In this document: positions 1 to 9,278 of the stretch, one piece after another
Layout of the letters: every line of letters begins with the position of its first letter
Numbering within the stretch: the stretch's first letter is position 1
From: an uncultured Persicobacter sp.
GTDB lineage: Bacteria > Bacteroidota > Bacteroidia > Cytophagales > Cyclobacteriaceae
Assembly: GCA_947498325.1 (NCBI GenBank)
Contig: CANMKE010000001.1
Coordinates: 248,001-312,000 of the forward strand
DNA: 64,000 nt
Reading direction: 5' to 3'
Made by a program: the position numbers and the translations under genes
The notes under the pieces: model-generated
The model's input: only the letters and a program-made list of their open reading frames with translations
Told to the model about the DNA's origin: nothing
Database searches by the model: none

Positions 1-51
1 TATTGACATCAATTCCCTTCTTGAGATGGTTACTCTAAAAAAGGAGGGACG

Positions 52-495
52 ATGCGAGAAGAATTAGTCATGTTACTGGATGAAAATGACCGAAGATTAA
101 GACTGGTCATTAGTGGGGTGGGCACTTTTGCGGTCATTTTACTGACGGTCTTTTTTTTCATGGTGTACGAACAGCATACCCACGCCCCAATTTACGTTAC
201 TGCTTTTTGGGTCGTCGTGGCAGGGATTGCTGGCTATTTCACGTGGATATGGTTCCGCATTAAGCACAAACCTATATATAAGGCCTTGGTGGGTGCTGGT
301 AAGGTGGGGCAGCTTTATTATCATGTCGATTATCAAAAGCAAAGAGCCTGGGCCTCTCGATATTTCATCAAGGTGGTATTGGAAAATGGGGAGGCGCAAT
401 CTTTTTATGTCTCCAAAGCCAGTGGAAAACGCATATTGAAGATCGCCGCAGACCTTTACCCTGAGGTGGTGATCAGCGAGATCTTTGGTCAATGA
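52..495 (+). CDS. two-pass membrane protein, unknown function
   Basis: This 147-residue protein is not recognised. It has two hydrophobic segments at about residues 18-39 and 47-68, separated by a short polar stretch, and then a soluble C-terminal half of about 75 residues with alternating charged and beta-prone segments, presumably cytoplasmic or periplasmic. The start is well supported: AAGGAGGG lies at 41-48, four bases before the ATG, an unusually strong ribosome-binding site for this phylum. The stop codon overlaps the convergent recQ stop by 7 bp. The upstream neighbour lies outside the window, so operon context is unknown. Confidence 0.7.
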   Translation: MREELVMLLDENDRRLRLVISGVGTFAVILLTVFFFMVYEQHTHAPIYVTAFWVVVAGIAGYFTWIWFRIKHKPIYKALVGAGKVGQLYYHVDYQKQRAWASRYFIKVVLENGEAQSFYVSKASGKRILKIAADLYPEVVISEIFGQ

Positions 496-2405
496 TGAAG
501 CGCAAGCAAACCCTTCGAATTGTAAACCACCGTTCCGTTGTTTAACAGCGTTTTCAGGCACTGTTTGAATTCATCTTCATTTCCCGTGTTCAGGGCAGCA
601 TATACTTCCTCAATGGATTTCGGCTTCTCTTTCAGTTGTGAAACGATCAGTACGCGCATCGTTTCTTCATTGGACTGATGGAATTTTGCCGATTTCTTAT
701 GCTCCAGGCACCGATCACAAACCCCACAAGGTTCACTGTTCTCTTCTCCGAAATACTGAAGCAATACCTGTTGACGGCATTTTACGAGCGGAGATACATA
801 AAGGGCAACCGCATCAAGCTTCTCCTTTTCAGCAGCGGAACGTTCTCTTGCCGTGATCAGGTCAAGCGGAAGCGAAACAGCATCATGTCTGGCCGTGAGG
901 AAAGTGACCTGTGGACTGTCAGATTTCGGCTCATAATCAATGGCTCCCAATTCAGCTAATTGCTGTAAGGTCGAAGCAATAGCGCCTGTAGATTTATGCA
1001 GCAGTTTGGCAAGGCGCTTTTCATTGATTTCCACAAACTCACCATAAAGATTGCCGCCATGTTGCCGTAACAACGCTTTGATGACCTCCTCGAAAGCAGG
1101 GTTTTTGACCTGCAATTCATAAAGGGCTCCACTGTTCCAGAGGAAAGAAACCTTCGATGGGCGGAAAACATTTTCTGAAAGCTGAATATAGCCCAAAGTC
1201 GCAAGCCGCTGAAGTGCGTGATGCGTTGGCAGGGGAGGGAGGTTAAATTTCTTGCTGAAAGCAAATAAATCAAAGGGGTAACTCATCAGCAATGCTGACC
1301 CTACGGCAAGGCGGTACTGGTTGGCAAGGGACTGATATACCTGACGGATGAATGCGGGGCTTACCTGCGCATCCTGCCATCGTTTTTGTATTTTTTTTAA
1401 ATCTGAAGCATGATATAGCGTCAGGGCAAAAGCTTTTTGTTCATCTCTGCCCGCCCGTCCTGCTTCCTGATAGTAAGCCTCAAGGCTGTCGGTTAAATCC
1501 AGGTGAATCACCAGTCGCACATCGGGCTTGTCAATACCCATTCCAAAGGCATTGGTCGCCACAATGACCCGTGTTTTATTATCAATCCAGTCCGCTTGTT
1601 TTTGCTGCCTTTCCTGAGTATTGAGACCCGCATGATAAAAGTCGGCAACAATTCCCTGCTGACACAGCCATTGGGAGATTTGCTCGCATTTTTGGCGCGA
1701 GCGCATATAGACAATCCCCGAGCCCTCAATGTTTTTGAAGGCCTGCAGCATTTTACCGCCTTTGTCATCTACCTCCCGAACGTGGTATGCCAGATTACTG
1801 CGGGCAAAAGATTTGGTGTATTTCCGACAGGCGATCATCTCTAATTTCGAAACAATATCTTCCTGCACCTTGGGGGTTGCCGTAGCGGTAACCGCAATAA
1901 TCGGGCAGCTGGGGAAAAAGGCCCTCAAGGAAGCAATTTGTAAATAGGCGGGCCTGAAATCATAACCCCACTGACTGATACAGTGCGCTTCATCAACCGC
2001 AATCAGTTTCACGGGCATCTCCTTGACACGTGCTTGAAATAGGGGCGTTTGAACGCGCTCAGGTGATACATAAAGAAAGGCTGATCCGCCAAACCGGCAA
2101 TTGTCCAAGGTGATGTCAATTTCTCGGCTGCTCATGCCAGAGAAAAGTGCATAAGCCTTGATCCCCCGTTTTTTCAGTTGTGAAACCTGATCCTGCATGA
2201 GGGCAATCAATGGTGTAATAACGATCGAGATGCCTCCAAGTAAAAGTCCTGGCACTTGAAAACACAACGATTTACCACCACCAGTAGGCATCAGCGCGAG
2301 GGTGTCGTGTCCGTCAATAACGGATTGAATAATGTCCTTTTGCAGTGGGCGAAATTTCTTGTAGCCCCAGTACTGCTTTAAAATTTCTTTACTTTTTTCC
2401 GCCAT
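489..2405 (-). CDS. recQ: RecQ-family ATP-dependent DNA helicase
   Basis: A 3'-5' superfamily 2 DNA helicase used in recombination and replication-fork repair. The sequence shows Walker A MPTGGGKS at residues 39-46, the DEAH box at 138-141 followed by the RecQ aromatic-rich loop (HCISQWGYDFRP), and helicase motif VI region QEAGRAGRDEQ. The zinc-binding cysteines characteristic of RecQ are present at about C543, C560, C563 and C566. After these only about 70 residues follow, so there is no HRDC domain; this matches the shorter of the RecQ forms found in Bacteroidota rather than the longer HRDC-carrying one. It converges with the membrane protein gene on its left. An exact TATCTTTG -7 element lies upstream on the minus strand. 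Confidence 0.95.
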   Translation of the reverse strand: MAEKSKEILKQYWGYKKFRPLQKDIIQSVIDGHDTLALMPTGGGKSLCFQVPGLLLGGISIVITPLIALMQDQVSQLKKRGIKAYALFSGMSSREIDITLDNCRFGGSAFLYVSPERVQTPLFQARVKEMPVKLIAVDEAHCISQWGYDFRPAYLQIASLRAFFPSCPIIAVTATATPKVQEDIVSKLEMIACRKYTKSFARSNLAYHVREVDDKGGKMLQAFKNIEGSGIVYMRSRQKCEQISQWLCQQGIVADFYHAGLNTQERQQKQADWIDNKTRVIVATNAFGMGIDKPDVRLVIHLDLTDSLEAYYQEAGRAGRDEQKAFALTLYHASDLKKIQKRWQDAQVSPAFIRQVYQSLANQYRLAVGSALLMSYPFDLFAFSKKFNLPPLPTHHALQRLATLGYIQLSENVFRPSKVSFLWNSGALYELQVKNPAFEEVIKALLRQHGGNLYGEFVEINEKRLAKLLHKSTGAIASTLQQLAELGAIDYEPKSDSPQVTFLTARHDAVSLPLDLITARERSAAEKEKLDAVALYVSPLVKCRQQVLLQYFGEENSEPCGVCDRCLEHKKSAKFHQSNEETMRVLIVSQLKEKPKSIEEVYAALNTGNEDEFKQCLKTLLNNGTVVYNSKGLLALHH

Positions 2406-2510
2406 GAAGGTCGCAGGGTTTTGTGCAGAATTGGAAAAATTAAATTAACTTAGAATTTATATTATAGATTTATTGCGCTTTCAACAGCTTAATCCCAGTT
2501 TTTAACGAGA

Positions 2511-2518
2511 CAAAGATA
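2511..2518 (-). promoter_or_regulatory. candidate -7 promoter element for recQ
   Basis: Read on the minus strand these bases are TATCTTTG, an exact match to the Bacteroidota -7 consensus TAnnTTTG, about 105 bases upstream of the helicase start. No clear -33 TTTG is visible at the usual spacing, so the call rests on the -7 element alone. Confidence 0.3.
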
Positions 2519-2588
2519 AAAAATACTTGGGGGGATTGGCGTTAAAAGATCAGTTTCGAGCGCAAAAAAATGGAGCTAATTTTGACCT

Positions 2589-3836
2589 ATGAGAAAAGTC
2601 CATCAACGGTGTTTTTTGACGGTAATATTGAATATACTCTTTTTTGTGCAAGTTTTTGCGCAAAATAGCATTGTGTTAAGAGGGCAAGTGGTTGATGATC
2701 AGACTAACGCTCCAATTCCATTTGCGACCCTTGAGGTCTTGGGCACCTCTGTGGGTACGGTGGCTAATGAGGAGGGGTTCTTTCGTTTTAGTGTCGATCG
2801 GCAGATTGGCGACTCGCTCGGGATTCATTCAGTGGGGTATCAGTATAAATTTATTGAAATTCCACCTGCTTATGATAATGATAAATTGATGATTCACCTG
2901 TCAGCACAAACCAAGATGCTGTCGGAGGTGGTTGTCGGTGATATGAAGATTACCCCGAGGCGTATTTTACAAAAGTCTGCAAGAAATATCCGCAAAAATT
3001 ACCCGACCAAGCCTTATGTCTTGAATGGTTATTACAGGGACTACCTGAAGCGGAAAAAGGGCGGGTATATTTGTTTTCTGGAAAGTGCCGTGGATATGAT
3101 AGATCCTGGATTTCAGAAAACCCAAAGTAAAATTAAGCTGAACCTTGAGCAGTTGCGCCTGAGTGATTCTTACCTCAAAAATTATCATGAATTTGTGAAA
3201 GCGGATCAGCACGATACCACCAAAGTGCTGTTGCATGGCGTATTGCCGAGCCTGAAGGGGAATGAGTTTGCGAGTATGCTGTTTCACGATCCGTTACGGA
3301 ATCATTTTGAGTCGGTGCCCTTTATTGGCAGTTTTGAGGATTTGTGGGAATCTTCCTATCATTTTGAACTCGATTATTACACCTATATCGGAGAGGATGA
3401 GGTTTATGTGATTTCAATTCAGCCTAACCCAAAGTTGAACTATTGGCATGTTGATGTCGAGGGGCAGCTCTTTATTCGGGTGAAGGACTATGCCGTGATG
3501 AAAATCAATTACAACTATTTTGTTACCAAAAAGCTGGAACGAAAGAAGTGGTATGAATTGAATCTTGAATATACAGATCAGGGAGGAAAGCTTTATTTGA
3601 AGTATTTATCTTACATGAATTACTTCAAGATATTCAATGGCCGAGAAACAGCAGAAATATCTCAGTACAGGGAGTTTTTTGTGAATTCGGTGGTGCCTGG
3701 AAAACCTGACTTAACGCAAATGAAGGGTAAATTGGTGGATTTGTCCAAGCCGATGTTTGAACAGAAGGTTCCTGATATTCCCAACTATTGGTACGATTAC
3801 AACTACTTGCTTTTGGGACAGCCGCTAATGGAATAG
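2589..3836 (+). CDS. secreted carboxypeptidase-like regulatory domain protein
   Basis: This 415-residue exported protein begins with a signal peptide (hydrophobic to about residue 24, ending FAQ) and then a CarboxypepD_reg-like beta-sandwich at about residues 28-110 (GQVVDDQTNAPIPFATLEV, then VGTVANEEGFFRF). That fold is commonly the N-terminal domain of TonB receptors in this phylum, but here no plug or barrel follows. The remaining 300 residues are beta-rich with many Tyr, Asp and Lys, like the DUF5686-related or orphan surface proteins of Bacteroidota. It is probably in the outer membrane or periplasm. The ligand is unknown. It stands alone, with a small ORF 23 bp downstream that may be cotranscribed. 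Confidence 0.75.
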   Translation: MRKVHQRCFLTVILNILFFVQVFAQNSIVLRGQVVDDQTNAPIPFATLEVLGTSVGTVANEEGFFRFSVDRQIGDSLGIHSVGYQYKFIEIPPAYDNDKLMIHLSAQTKMLSEVVVGDMKITPRRILQKSARNIRKNYPTKPYVLNGYYRDYLKRKKGGYICFLESAVDMIDPGFQKTQSKIKLNLEQLRLSDSYLKNYHEFVKADQHDTTKVLLHGVLPSLKGNEFASMLFHDPLRNHFESVPFIGSFEDLWESSYHFELDYYTYIGEDEVYVISIQPNPKLNYWHVDVEGQLFIRVKDYAVMKINYNYFVTKKLERKKWYELNLEYTDQGGKLYLKYLSYMNYFKIFNGRETAEISQYREFFVNSVVPGKPDLTQMKGKLVDLSKPMFEQKVPDIPNYWYDYNYLLLGQPLME

Positions 3837-3859
3837 TTCTGTTTTCTTAAAAAAGGTAC

Positions 3860-4177
3860 ATGTTGCATGTTTGCGATAAATCTACGTTTTTACGGGATTT
3901 TCGTATGTTAAGTATGAGCGCAAATGAACCCAACAACATCCAGCAGGTTCTAAAATCCCCGCCTTGTGGGGCCTTGAGAATCGACGATTTGATTGATCAG
4001 GAGGTAAAGATCGATCAGATTAACGCGCGCATCCGTGATTTAGGGACTTTTTTAAATAATGCGGATGTGAGCAAGAAACCAACTTTCAGGCAGTATCAGC
4101 TGCTGAAAAATGTAAGACAAGAAATTGGCGTGATGAAAGATTATCTTTTGATCACCAAAATGATGGCAGGTGTATAA
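3860..4177 (+). CDS. small hypothetical protein
   Basis: A 105-residue soluble protein of unknown function, charged and mostly helical in appearance, with no cysteine motif beyond C5 and C37. The first ATG at 3860 is preceded by AAAAAAGG, but ATGs at 3905 and 3914 are also possible, and the first fifteen residues look atypical, so the true protein may be about 88-90 residues. A terminator hairpin straddles its stop codon, which supports the reading frame ending here as a real transcript end. Confidence 0.5.
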   Translation: MLHVCDKSTFLRDFRMLSMSANEPNNIQQVLKSPPCGALRIDDLIDQEVKIDQINARIRDLGTFLNNADVSKKPTFRQYQLLKNVRQEIGVMKDYLLITKMMAGV

Positions 4178-4194
4178 CCTGCCATTATTTTTTT
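4165..4194 (+). terminator. intrinsic terminator
   Basis: Stem GGCAGGT / ACCTGCC with a five-base loop, followed by a T-rich tract. The stem includes the stop codon of the small gene that precedes it. Confidence 0.7.
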
Positions 4195-4930
4195 AAAACA
4201 ATCGGCAGGCGAGCCTAAAGCCAAAAGCGACCGAGGGAACGATCTTAATGCCCTGAGTTTTTTGTCGGTTCTGAAATAATGATTCGGTAACGCCGACTTG
4301 CTCTGACCGTGGATTTACTATGTTGGTATAGGTGATTTTTCTGTTGGCAGCACCCAGCCCTATCCACATTTCAATGGAAAACGGATCCATAAAGGTGGTT
4401 TCGTAACCTGCTTTCAGATTGAAGCCCATTTTCCGTTTATTATAATCAGCCTGATCAAAATGCACCTTTTCCTGATCGTCGTTAAAACTGGTGTAATAGT
4501 GACTGTTGGTTGGCTGACTGTCCATGTTCACGTAGAAGAGCTCCACTCCAGTGTAAAAACGCAGCCAGGCATAATTCAAGGTGGTGAATTGAAATTCCGT
4601 CCTAATTTCATGAAGAGAATAGGCATCGGTAAGATTGTTTTTTTCATCCTGCCATCTCCAATGATTGAGGGCTTTACTACCCCTTCCGGCGTCAACTAAA
4701 AACCTGAAAGCGCCATATTGGTAGGCTGCGCCGACTCTCCATCGCGGGAAATAATCCAAGTTCGACAGTGGTGCGTAGGTCAGCTGAAATCCATCTCGAT
4801 CGTGATTGGGTAAAGCAGGCCAAAAGCCACTTCGGGTAGGAGGAGTATCCTGGTCAGTTGTATTGAGGTTTGTTGCAAATGCACTGATACTCAAAAGGGA
4901 ACATAAAAGTAGCGTAAATATTTTTTTCAT
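4193..4930 (-). CDS. outer-membrane beta-barrel-like protein, unknown function
   Basis: A 245-residue exported protein with a clear signal peptide (MKKIFTLLLCSLLSISAFA, cleavage after about residue 19). The mature part is rich in alternating aromatic and polar residues (Y, F, W) with many short beta-strand-like runs, and the chain ends in FRLACRLF with a terminal Phe, as outer-membrane barrels often do. No specific family is recognised. It is transcribed divergently from the ECF sigma factor gene with 149 bp between the starts, so a regulatory relationship is possible but not shown. Confidence 0.65.
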   Translation of the reverse strand: MKKIFTLLLCSLLSISAFATNLNTTDQDTPPTRSGFWPALPNHDRDGFQLTYAPLSNLDYFPRWRVGAAYQYGAFRFLVDAGRGSKALNHWRWQDEKNNLTDAYSLHEIRTEFQFTTLNYAWLRFYTGVELFYVNMDSQPTNSHYYTSFNDDQEKVHFDQADYNKRKMGFNLKAGYETTFMDPFSIEMWIGLGAANRKITYTNIVNPRSEQVGVTESLFQNRQKTQGIKIVPSVAFGFRLACRLF

Positions 4931-5079
4931 ATAAGTAAATTGATATTGGGTGATGAAGGTACTTAATATATGTTGTATATGTTAATAAATACACCTATAT
5001 CAGTATCATAAATATAGTTTTTTATATAAAACAACTTCCGTGCTAAACAAATCGCTCACTTAATAAAGGAGGGTAAATT

Positions 5080-5592
5080 ATGCAAGAGGAAGTAGAATTT
5101 GAAAAAGACCTGAAAAGGCTGTTTCCGCAGTTATATTCGGCGGCATATAAGTTTACGCAAGATTATGACCGAGCGAAGGATCTGGTGCAGGAAACAATGA
5201 TTAAGGCATTTAAAGCACGGACAAAATTCCGCAGGGGAACGAACCTGAAAGCATGGTTATTGGTGATTTTGAAAAACACGTTTTTTACCTCTTATCAGTC
5301 AGAAAAGCGAAGGGGTGAGCAGTTAGATACCATGGATCAGCTCGATGCATTCCTGGGCTGGAAGGGAGGCTCAAATGATAACCTTGCGGATAGCAATATG
5401 GGAGAGCAGGAAATTCGACGAGAGATTGACCGTTTGGATAAGCAATATAAAATGCCTTTTATGCTGCATTTTCAGGGCTTCAGTTATGCAGAAATAGGGG
5501 AGAAACTTTCTTTACCGATGGGCACTGTAAAAAATCGGATTCATCTGGCCAGAAAGGTTCTGAAAGAGAAGCTGTCTAATTTTCGAAGATAA
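5080..5592 (+). CDS. ECF-type RNA polymerase sigma factor
   Basis: An extracytoplasmic-function sigma factor of 170 residues, the usual size. Region 2 is at about residues 10-80 (YDRAKDLVQETMIKAF is the conserved 2.2-2.3 segment, followed by TNLKAWLLVILKNTF), and region 4 at about 110-165 contains the helix-turn-helix FSYAEIGEKLSLPMGTVKNR. The start is supported by AAAGGAGGG at 5065-5073, seven bases before the ATG. No anti-sigma factor gene follows; a shared terminator and the convergent leuS gene come directly after. The divergent beta-barrel gene may be its target. Its inducing signal cannot be read from the sequence. Confidence 0.93.
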   Translation: MQEEVEFEKDLKRLFPQLYSAAYKFTQDYDRAKDLVQETMIKAFKARTKFRRGTNLKAWLLVILKNTFFTSYQSEKRRGEQLDTMDQLDAFLGWKGGSNDNLADSNMGEQEIRREIDRLDKQYKMPFMLHFQGFSYAEIGEKLSLPMGTVKNRIHLARKVLKEKLSNFRR

Positions 5593-5624
5593 AAAAGCCA
5601 CCGTAGTTATTTACGGTGGCTTTA
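5592..5624. terminator. bidirectional terminator between sigma factor and leuS
   Basis: Stem AAGCCACCGTA / TACGGTGGCTT with a six-base loop. The minus strand has a run of six T, so it best serves leuS; the plus-strand tail is TTTAGTTT. Confidence 0.8.
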
Positions 5625-5639
5625 GTTTGTTGTGCTGAA

Positions 5640-8411
5640 TTACAGTACAATATTGACAATCTTATTAGGAACAACGATGACCTTTTTCGGTGCTTTTCCT
5701 TCCGTCCATCGGATCACAGCTTCCTGTTCCAATGCAATCTTTTGGATTTCATCTTTACTCAAAGTAGCCGCTACCTTGATTTCAGCGCGCTTTTTACCGT
5801 TGATCATGATAGGGTAAAGTTTTTCATCCTCTACCAAATACTGCTCATTAAATGCAGGGTATGTTGCAACGGTTACCGATGTTTCGTGTCCGAGTTTGGC
5901 CCATAATTCCTCTGCAATATGTGGTGCATAAGGAGCGATAAGCACGACTAATTGCTCAAGAATTTCACGTTTACGACATTTTAGCGCCTGTAACTCGTTG
6001 GTAACGATCATGAATTGCGACACTGAAGTGTTGAAAACATAATTGTCCAGATCGTGGGTGATTTTCTTAATGGTTGCATGTAAAGCTTTCAATTCTGCCT
6101 TGGTTGCTGCTTCATCGACCACCTTAAATTCATCGCCCTCATGGAAGAGGTTGTAGAATTTACGCAAGAATTTGTAAACGCCATCGATACCATTGGTGTT
6201 CCACGGCTTGAATTGCTCCAATGGGCCAAGGAACATCTCGTACATGCGGAAAGTGTCAGATCCGTATTTTTCAATGATGTCATCAGGGTTGACTACATTG
6301 TATTTCGATTTCGACATTTTCTCCACCTCGGAGCCACAGTGGTATTTGCCCTCTTCAAGGATAAATTCCGCATCAGCGAAGTCAGGACGCCAAGCTTTGA
6401 ATGCCTCTGTATCCAAAATATCATTCGATACAATGTTCACATCCACATGCAATGGATCAACATCATATTCTTTTCTTAAACCGAAAGAAACGAACTTATT
6501 GCTGCCTTTTACTCGGTAAACAAAGTTCGAGCGGCCTTGGATCATTCCCTGGTTGATCAGTTTTTTGAATGGCTCTTCGAAATTCAGGAAGCCCATGTCA
6601 AACAAAAATTTCGTCCAGAAGCGGCTATATAGCAAGTGACCAACAGCGTGTTCCGCGCCACCCACATATAAATCGACTTGGTTCCAGTATTTTAGGGCTT
6701 CTGCGTCAGCGAATTTCTCCTCATTGTGCGGATCCATATAGCGCAAGAAGTACCATGAAGAACCTGCCCAGCCAGGCATGGTCGAAAGCTCATATTGCTT
6801 TCCGTTGTAGTTCCAGTCGGTTGCTCGACCCAATGGAGGCTCACCCGTAGCTGTCGGCTTGTATTCGTCAATGGAAGGAAGTTCCAGCGGTAATTCAGAT
6901 TCCTTCATTAATTTTGGAATCCCGTTCTCGAAATACACAGGAACAGGCTCACCCCAATAGCGTTGGCGACTGAACACTGCATTTCGTAATCGGTAGTTGA
7001 TTTTCCCCTGACCAATTCCTTTTTCTTCCACAAAGTTAATGGCTGCTTCAATGGCTTCTGGTACGGCCATGCCATTCAAGAAGTCAGAATTGATCATGGT
7101 TCCTTTTTTCGGATCGAAATCATCAGCATTGATGTCCGTTCCTGCACCTTCCTGTACTGGGATAATCGGTAGGTTGAAGTGTTTGGCAAAGGCATTGTCG
7201 CGGGTGTCCGAACAAGGGACGGCCATCACAATTCCTGTTCCGTAGCCTGCTAAAACATAATCAGCAATCCAGATAGGAATGCGTTTTCCGTTGAAAGGAT
7301 TTATCGCATAGGCACCAGTAAAAGCTCCAGAGATGGTTTTTACATCGGCCATACGCTCGCGCTCAGAACGGTTTTTCGCCATTTCCACATAAGCTTCAAC
7401 TTCTTCCTTTTGGGCTTCGGTTGTCAGGGTGCTGATCAGTTCGTGTTCTGGGGCGATGGTCATGAACGTTACTCCGAAAGAGGTATCCACGCGGGTGGTG
7501 AAAACTTCAAGGTCAAGCTCAGGCTGTCCGTCCACTTTAAAATGCAGGGCACAACCTTTGGATTTTCCAATCCAGTTGCGTTGCATTTCCTTCAATGATT
7601 CAGAGAAATCGATTTCTTCCAGGCCAGCGAGCAAGCGTTCGGCATAGGCTGTGATTCTCATCATCCATTGCTTCATCAGTTTGCGCTCTACAGGGAATCC
7701 GCCACGTTCAGAAACACCATTTACCACCTCGTCATTGGCCAGTACTGTTCCCAGCTCAGGGCACCAGTTCACAACGGCATCAGCAAGGTAGGTCAGGCGG
7801 TATTTCAATAATAAATCTGACTGCTCTTTTTCATCGTAAGCATTCCATTCTTCGGCACTGAAAACAGGGGTGTCTTCGTCGCAGGAGGCGTTTACTTTTG
7901 CGTTACCTTCTTTAGCGAAAATGGCCACGAGTGAGTCAATAGATTTTGCTTTGTCGGCGTCAGTGTCATAATAGGCATTGAACAGCTGCATGAAAATCCA
8001 TTGCGTCCATTTATAATAGGAAGCGTCTGATGTTCTTACTTCTTTGTCCCAGTCAAAGGAAAAGCCAATGTTGGCGAGTTGTTCCTTGTATCGGGCGATA
8101 TTTTCATCGGTTGTTTTTGCAGGGTGTTGGCCGGTCTGAATAGCATACTGTTCAGCAGGAAGTCCAAAGGAATCAAATCCCATAGGGTGCAGGACGTTAA
8201 AGCCTTTCAGCTTTTTGTACCTCGCCACAATGTCAGAACCAATGTATCCGAGTGGGTGCCCAACGTGCAATCCCGCTCCCGATGGATAAGGGAACATGTC
8301 AAGGGTATAGAATTTTGGCTTTGAAGTATCAATACCTGCTTTGTAGGTTTGTTGATCCTTCCATATTTGCTGCCATTTTTTTTCAGTTGCTCTGAAATTG
8401 TATTCAGCCAT
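5640..8411 (-). CDS. leuS: leucyl-tRNA synthetase
   Basis: Charges tRNA-Leu with leucine in the cytoplasm. The 923-residue class I synthetase shows the HIGH-type motif HVGH at residues 49-52 within a Rossmann fold, the editing domain region with TTRVDTSFGVTFM at about 290-310, and the KMSKS motif at about 697-701. An extra segment around residues 640-690 before KMSKS, containing a KYHCGSEVEKMSKS run, is a typical bacterial LeuRS catalytic-domain insertion. The C-terminal anticodon-binding and tRNA-contact domains are complete. It is monocistronic between a shared terminator and a gap of about 170 bp. Confidence 0.98.
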   Translation of the reverse strand: MAEYNFRATEKKWQQIWKDQQTYKAGIDTSKPKFYTLDMFPYPSGAGLHVGHPLGYIGSDIVARYKKLKGFNVLHPMGFDSFGLPAEQYAIQTGQHPAKTTDENIARYKEQLANIGFSFDWDKEVRTSDASYYKWTQWIFMQLFNAYYDTDADKAKSIDSLVAIFAKEGNAKVNASCDEDTPVFSAEEWNAYDEKEQSDLLLKYRLTYLADAVVNWCPELGTVLANDEVVNGVSERGGFPVERKLMKQWMMRITAYAERLLAGLEEIDFSESLKEMQRNWIGKSKGCALHFKVDGQPELDLEVFTTRVDTSFGVTFMTIAPEHELISTLTTEAQKEEVEAYVEMAKNRSERERMADVKTISGAFTGAYAINPFNGKRIPIWIADYVLAGYGTGIVMAVPCSDTRDNAFAKHFNLPIIPVQEGAGTDINADDFDPKKGTMINSDFLNGMAVPEAIEAAINFVEEKGIGQGKINYRLRNAVFSRQRYWGEPVPVYFENGIPKLMKESELPLELPSIDEYKPTATGEPPLGRATDWNYNGKQYELSTMPGWAGSSWYFLRYMDPHNEEKFADAEALKYWNQVDLYVGGAEHAVGHLLYSRFWTKFLFDMGFLNFEEPFKKLINQGMIQGRSNFVYRVKGSNKFVSFGLRKEYDVDPLHVDVNIVSNDILDTEAFKAWRPDFADAEFILEEGKYHCGSEVEKMSKSKYNVVNPDDIIEKYGSDTFRMYEMFLGPLEQFKPWNTNGIDGVYKFLRKFYNLFHEGDEFKVVDEAATKAELKALHATIKKITHDLDNYVFNTSVSQFMIVTNELQALKCRKREILEQLVVLIAPYAPHIAEELWAKLGHETSVTVATYPAFNEQYLVEDEKLYPIMINGKKRAEIKVAATLSKDEIQKIALEQEAVIRWTEGKAPKKVIVVPNKIVNIVL

Positions 8412-8584
8412 TATATTTATATTTTTACTTAAATTATTACCAGTAAACCGAAGCTAATACGGCTAATTTGACGTAAATGTAATTAAAATATGAGGAAGAT
8501 TGAAACGAGAATAATGGCTATTGTGTGAATGGGAGCATCAATCTTTTAAAGTGCTTAATTAATGCTCAAAATGAAGGAGGGAAA

Positions 8585-8794
8585 ATGAAACGAAAAACTA
8601 CAAATCAGCTTGTTGGGCAATTGGTTCTATTGCTATTTTCATTCGTTATGTTTTTGAACTGTGCCTTATGGGCTGGGGATGTGAGTGTCGGCCTGGGGGT
8701 TGTTTTTGCAGCTTTTATGGCTGGGCTGTTGTTTATTGTGCCTCCTTTTTCGGGTTTACGGATGCTGAGAAAGGTTTGGCGAATGTTGCTGTAG
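8585..8794 (+). CDS. small two-helix membrane protein
   Basis: A 69-residue protein, almost entirely hydrophobic, with two predicted membrane helices at about residues 9-29 and 33-53 and a basic C terminus (RKVWRM). An upstream in-frame ATG at 8525 exists, but the ATG at 8585 is preceded at four bases by AAGGAGGG (8574-8581) and gives a positive N terminus ahead of the first helix, so it is preferred. No function is recognised. It sits alone between leuS (divergent) and a convergent gene. Confidence 0.6.
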   Translation: MKRKTTNQLVGQLVLLLFSFVMFLNCALWAGDVSVGLGVVFAAFMAGLLFIVPPFSGLRMLRKVWRMLL

Positions 8795-8844
8795 GAAATA
8801 GGAGAGGAGGAAACCACGGGGGATGGTTTTGTTAACGAGCAAGC

Positions 8845-9264
8845 TTAGAACTGTCTAGAAGCAGATAGGCTATTATTGAACCAGGATTTTTTATTGGCTT
8901 CGTTAATTTCAATGCGCACGTTGGCGTTGGGGAGTTTTCGGTCGAGGATATCGTGAATTTTTTCGCAATAGTCGATCATCATTGGGCGCGTTCCTGTTAT
9001 CATAATAACATCAAGATAAGGTAATTGAGTAAATTTAGAAATTTGGACTCGCTTCAATTCTGTGAGCGCGTCATCGGGGACATCATCCAAAAGGCGATAA
9101 TCAGAAACCCATCGGTTTAATTTTTTATCGCTGAGGTAGTTCAGTCCAATACCTAAAGCAGTCTGGTATTCTGTTTCATTGAATGCTTGCTTCCAAAGCA
9201 TTTCCAGACACTTCAATTCGGTGTTGTGAATGATCCTCACATAATTTGTTTGAAATACAATCAT
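8845..9264 (-). CDS. hypothetical protein, possibly STAS/SpoIIAA-like
   Basis: A 139-residue cytoplasmic protein from the ATG at 9264; the reading frame extends upstream to 9384, but the extra 40 residues are low in complexity and unlike the rest. The pattern of a short N-terminal strand, a helix around EMLWKQAF, then a strand and helix ending in a Trp-Asp region (NRWVSDYRLL) recalls the STAS-like proteins common in Bacteroidota, which use similar positions. This is a weak resemblance by eye. It is divergent from the hydrolase gene at 9392. Confidence 0.5.
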   Translation of the reverse strand: MIVFQTNYVRIIHNTELKCLEMLWKQAFNETEYQTALGIGLNYLSDKKLNRWVSDYRLLDDVPDDALTELKRVQISKFTQLPYLDVIMITGTRPMMIDYCEKIHDILDRKLPNANVRIEINEANKKSWFNNSLSASRQF

Positions 9265-9278
9265 AGAGTAATAAAGTG

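Noticed and set aside
139-561. 140-codon minus-strand frame
   Set aside because: It lies opposite the well-supported membrane protein gene with a strong ribosome site and over the recQ end; its residues show no family or signal.
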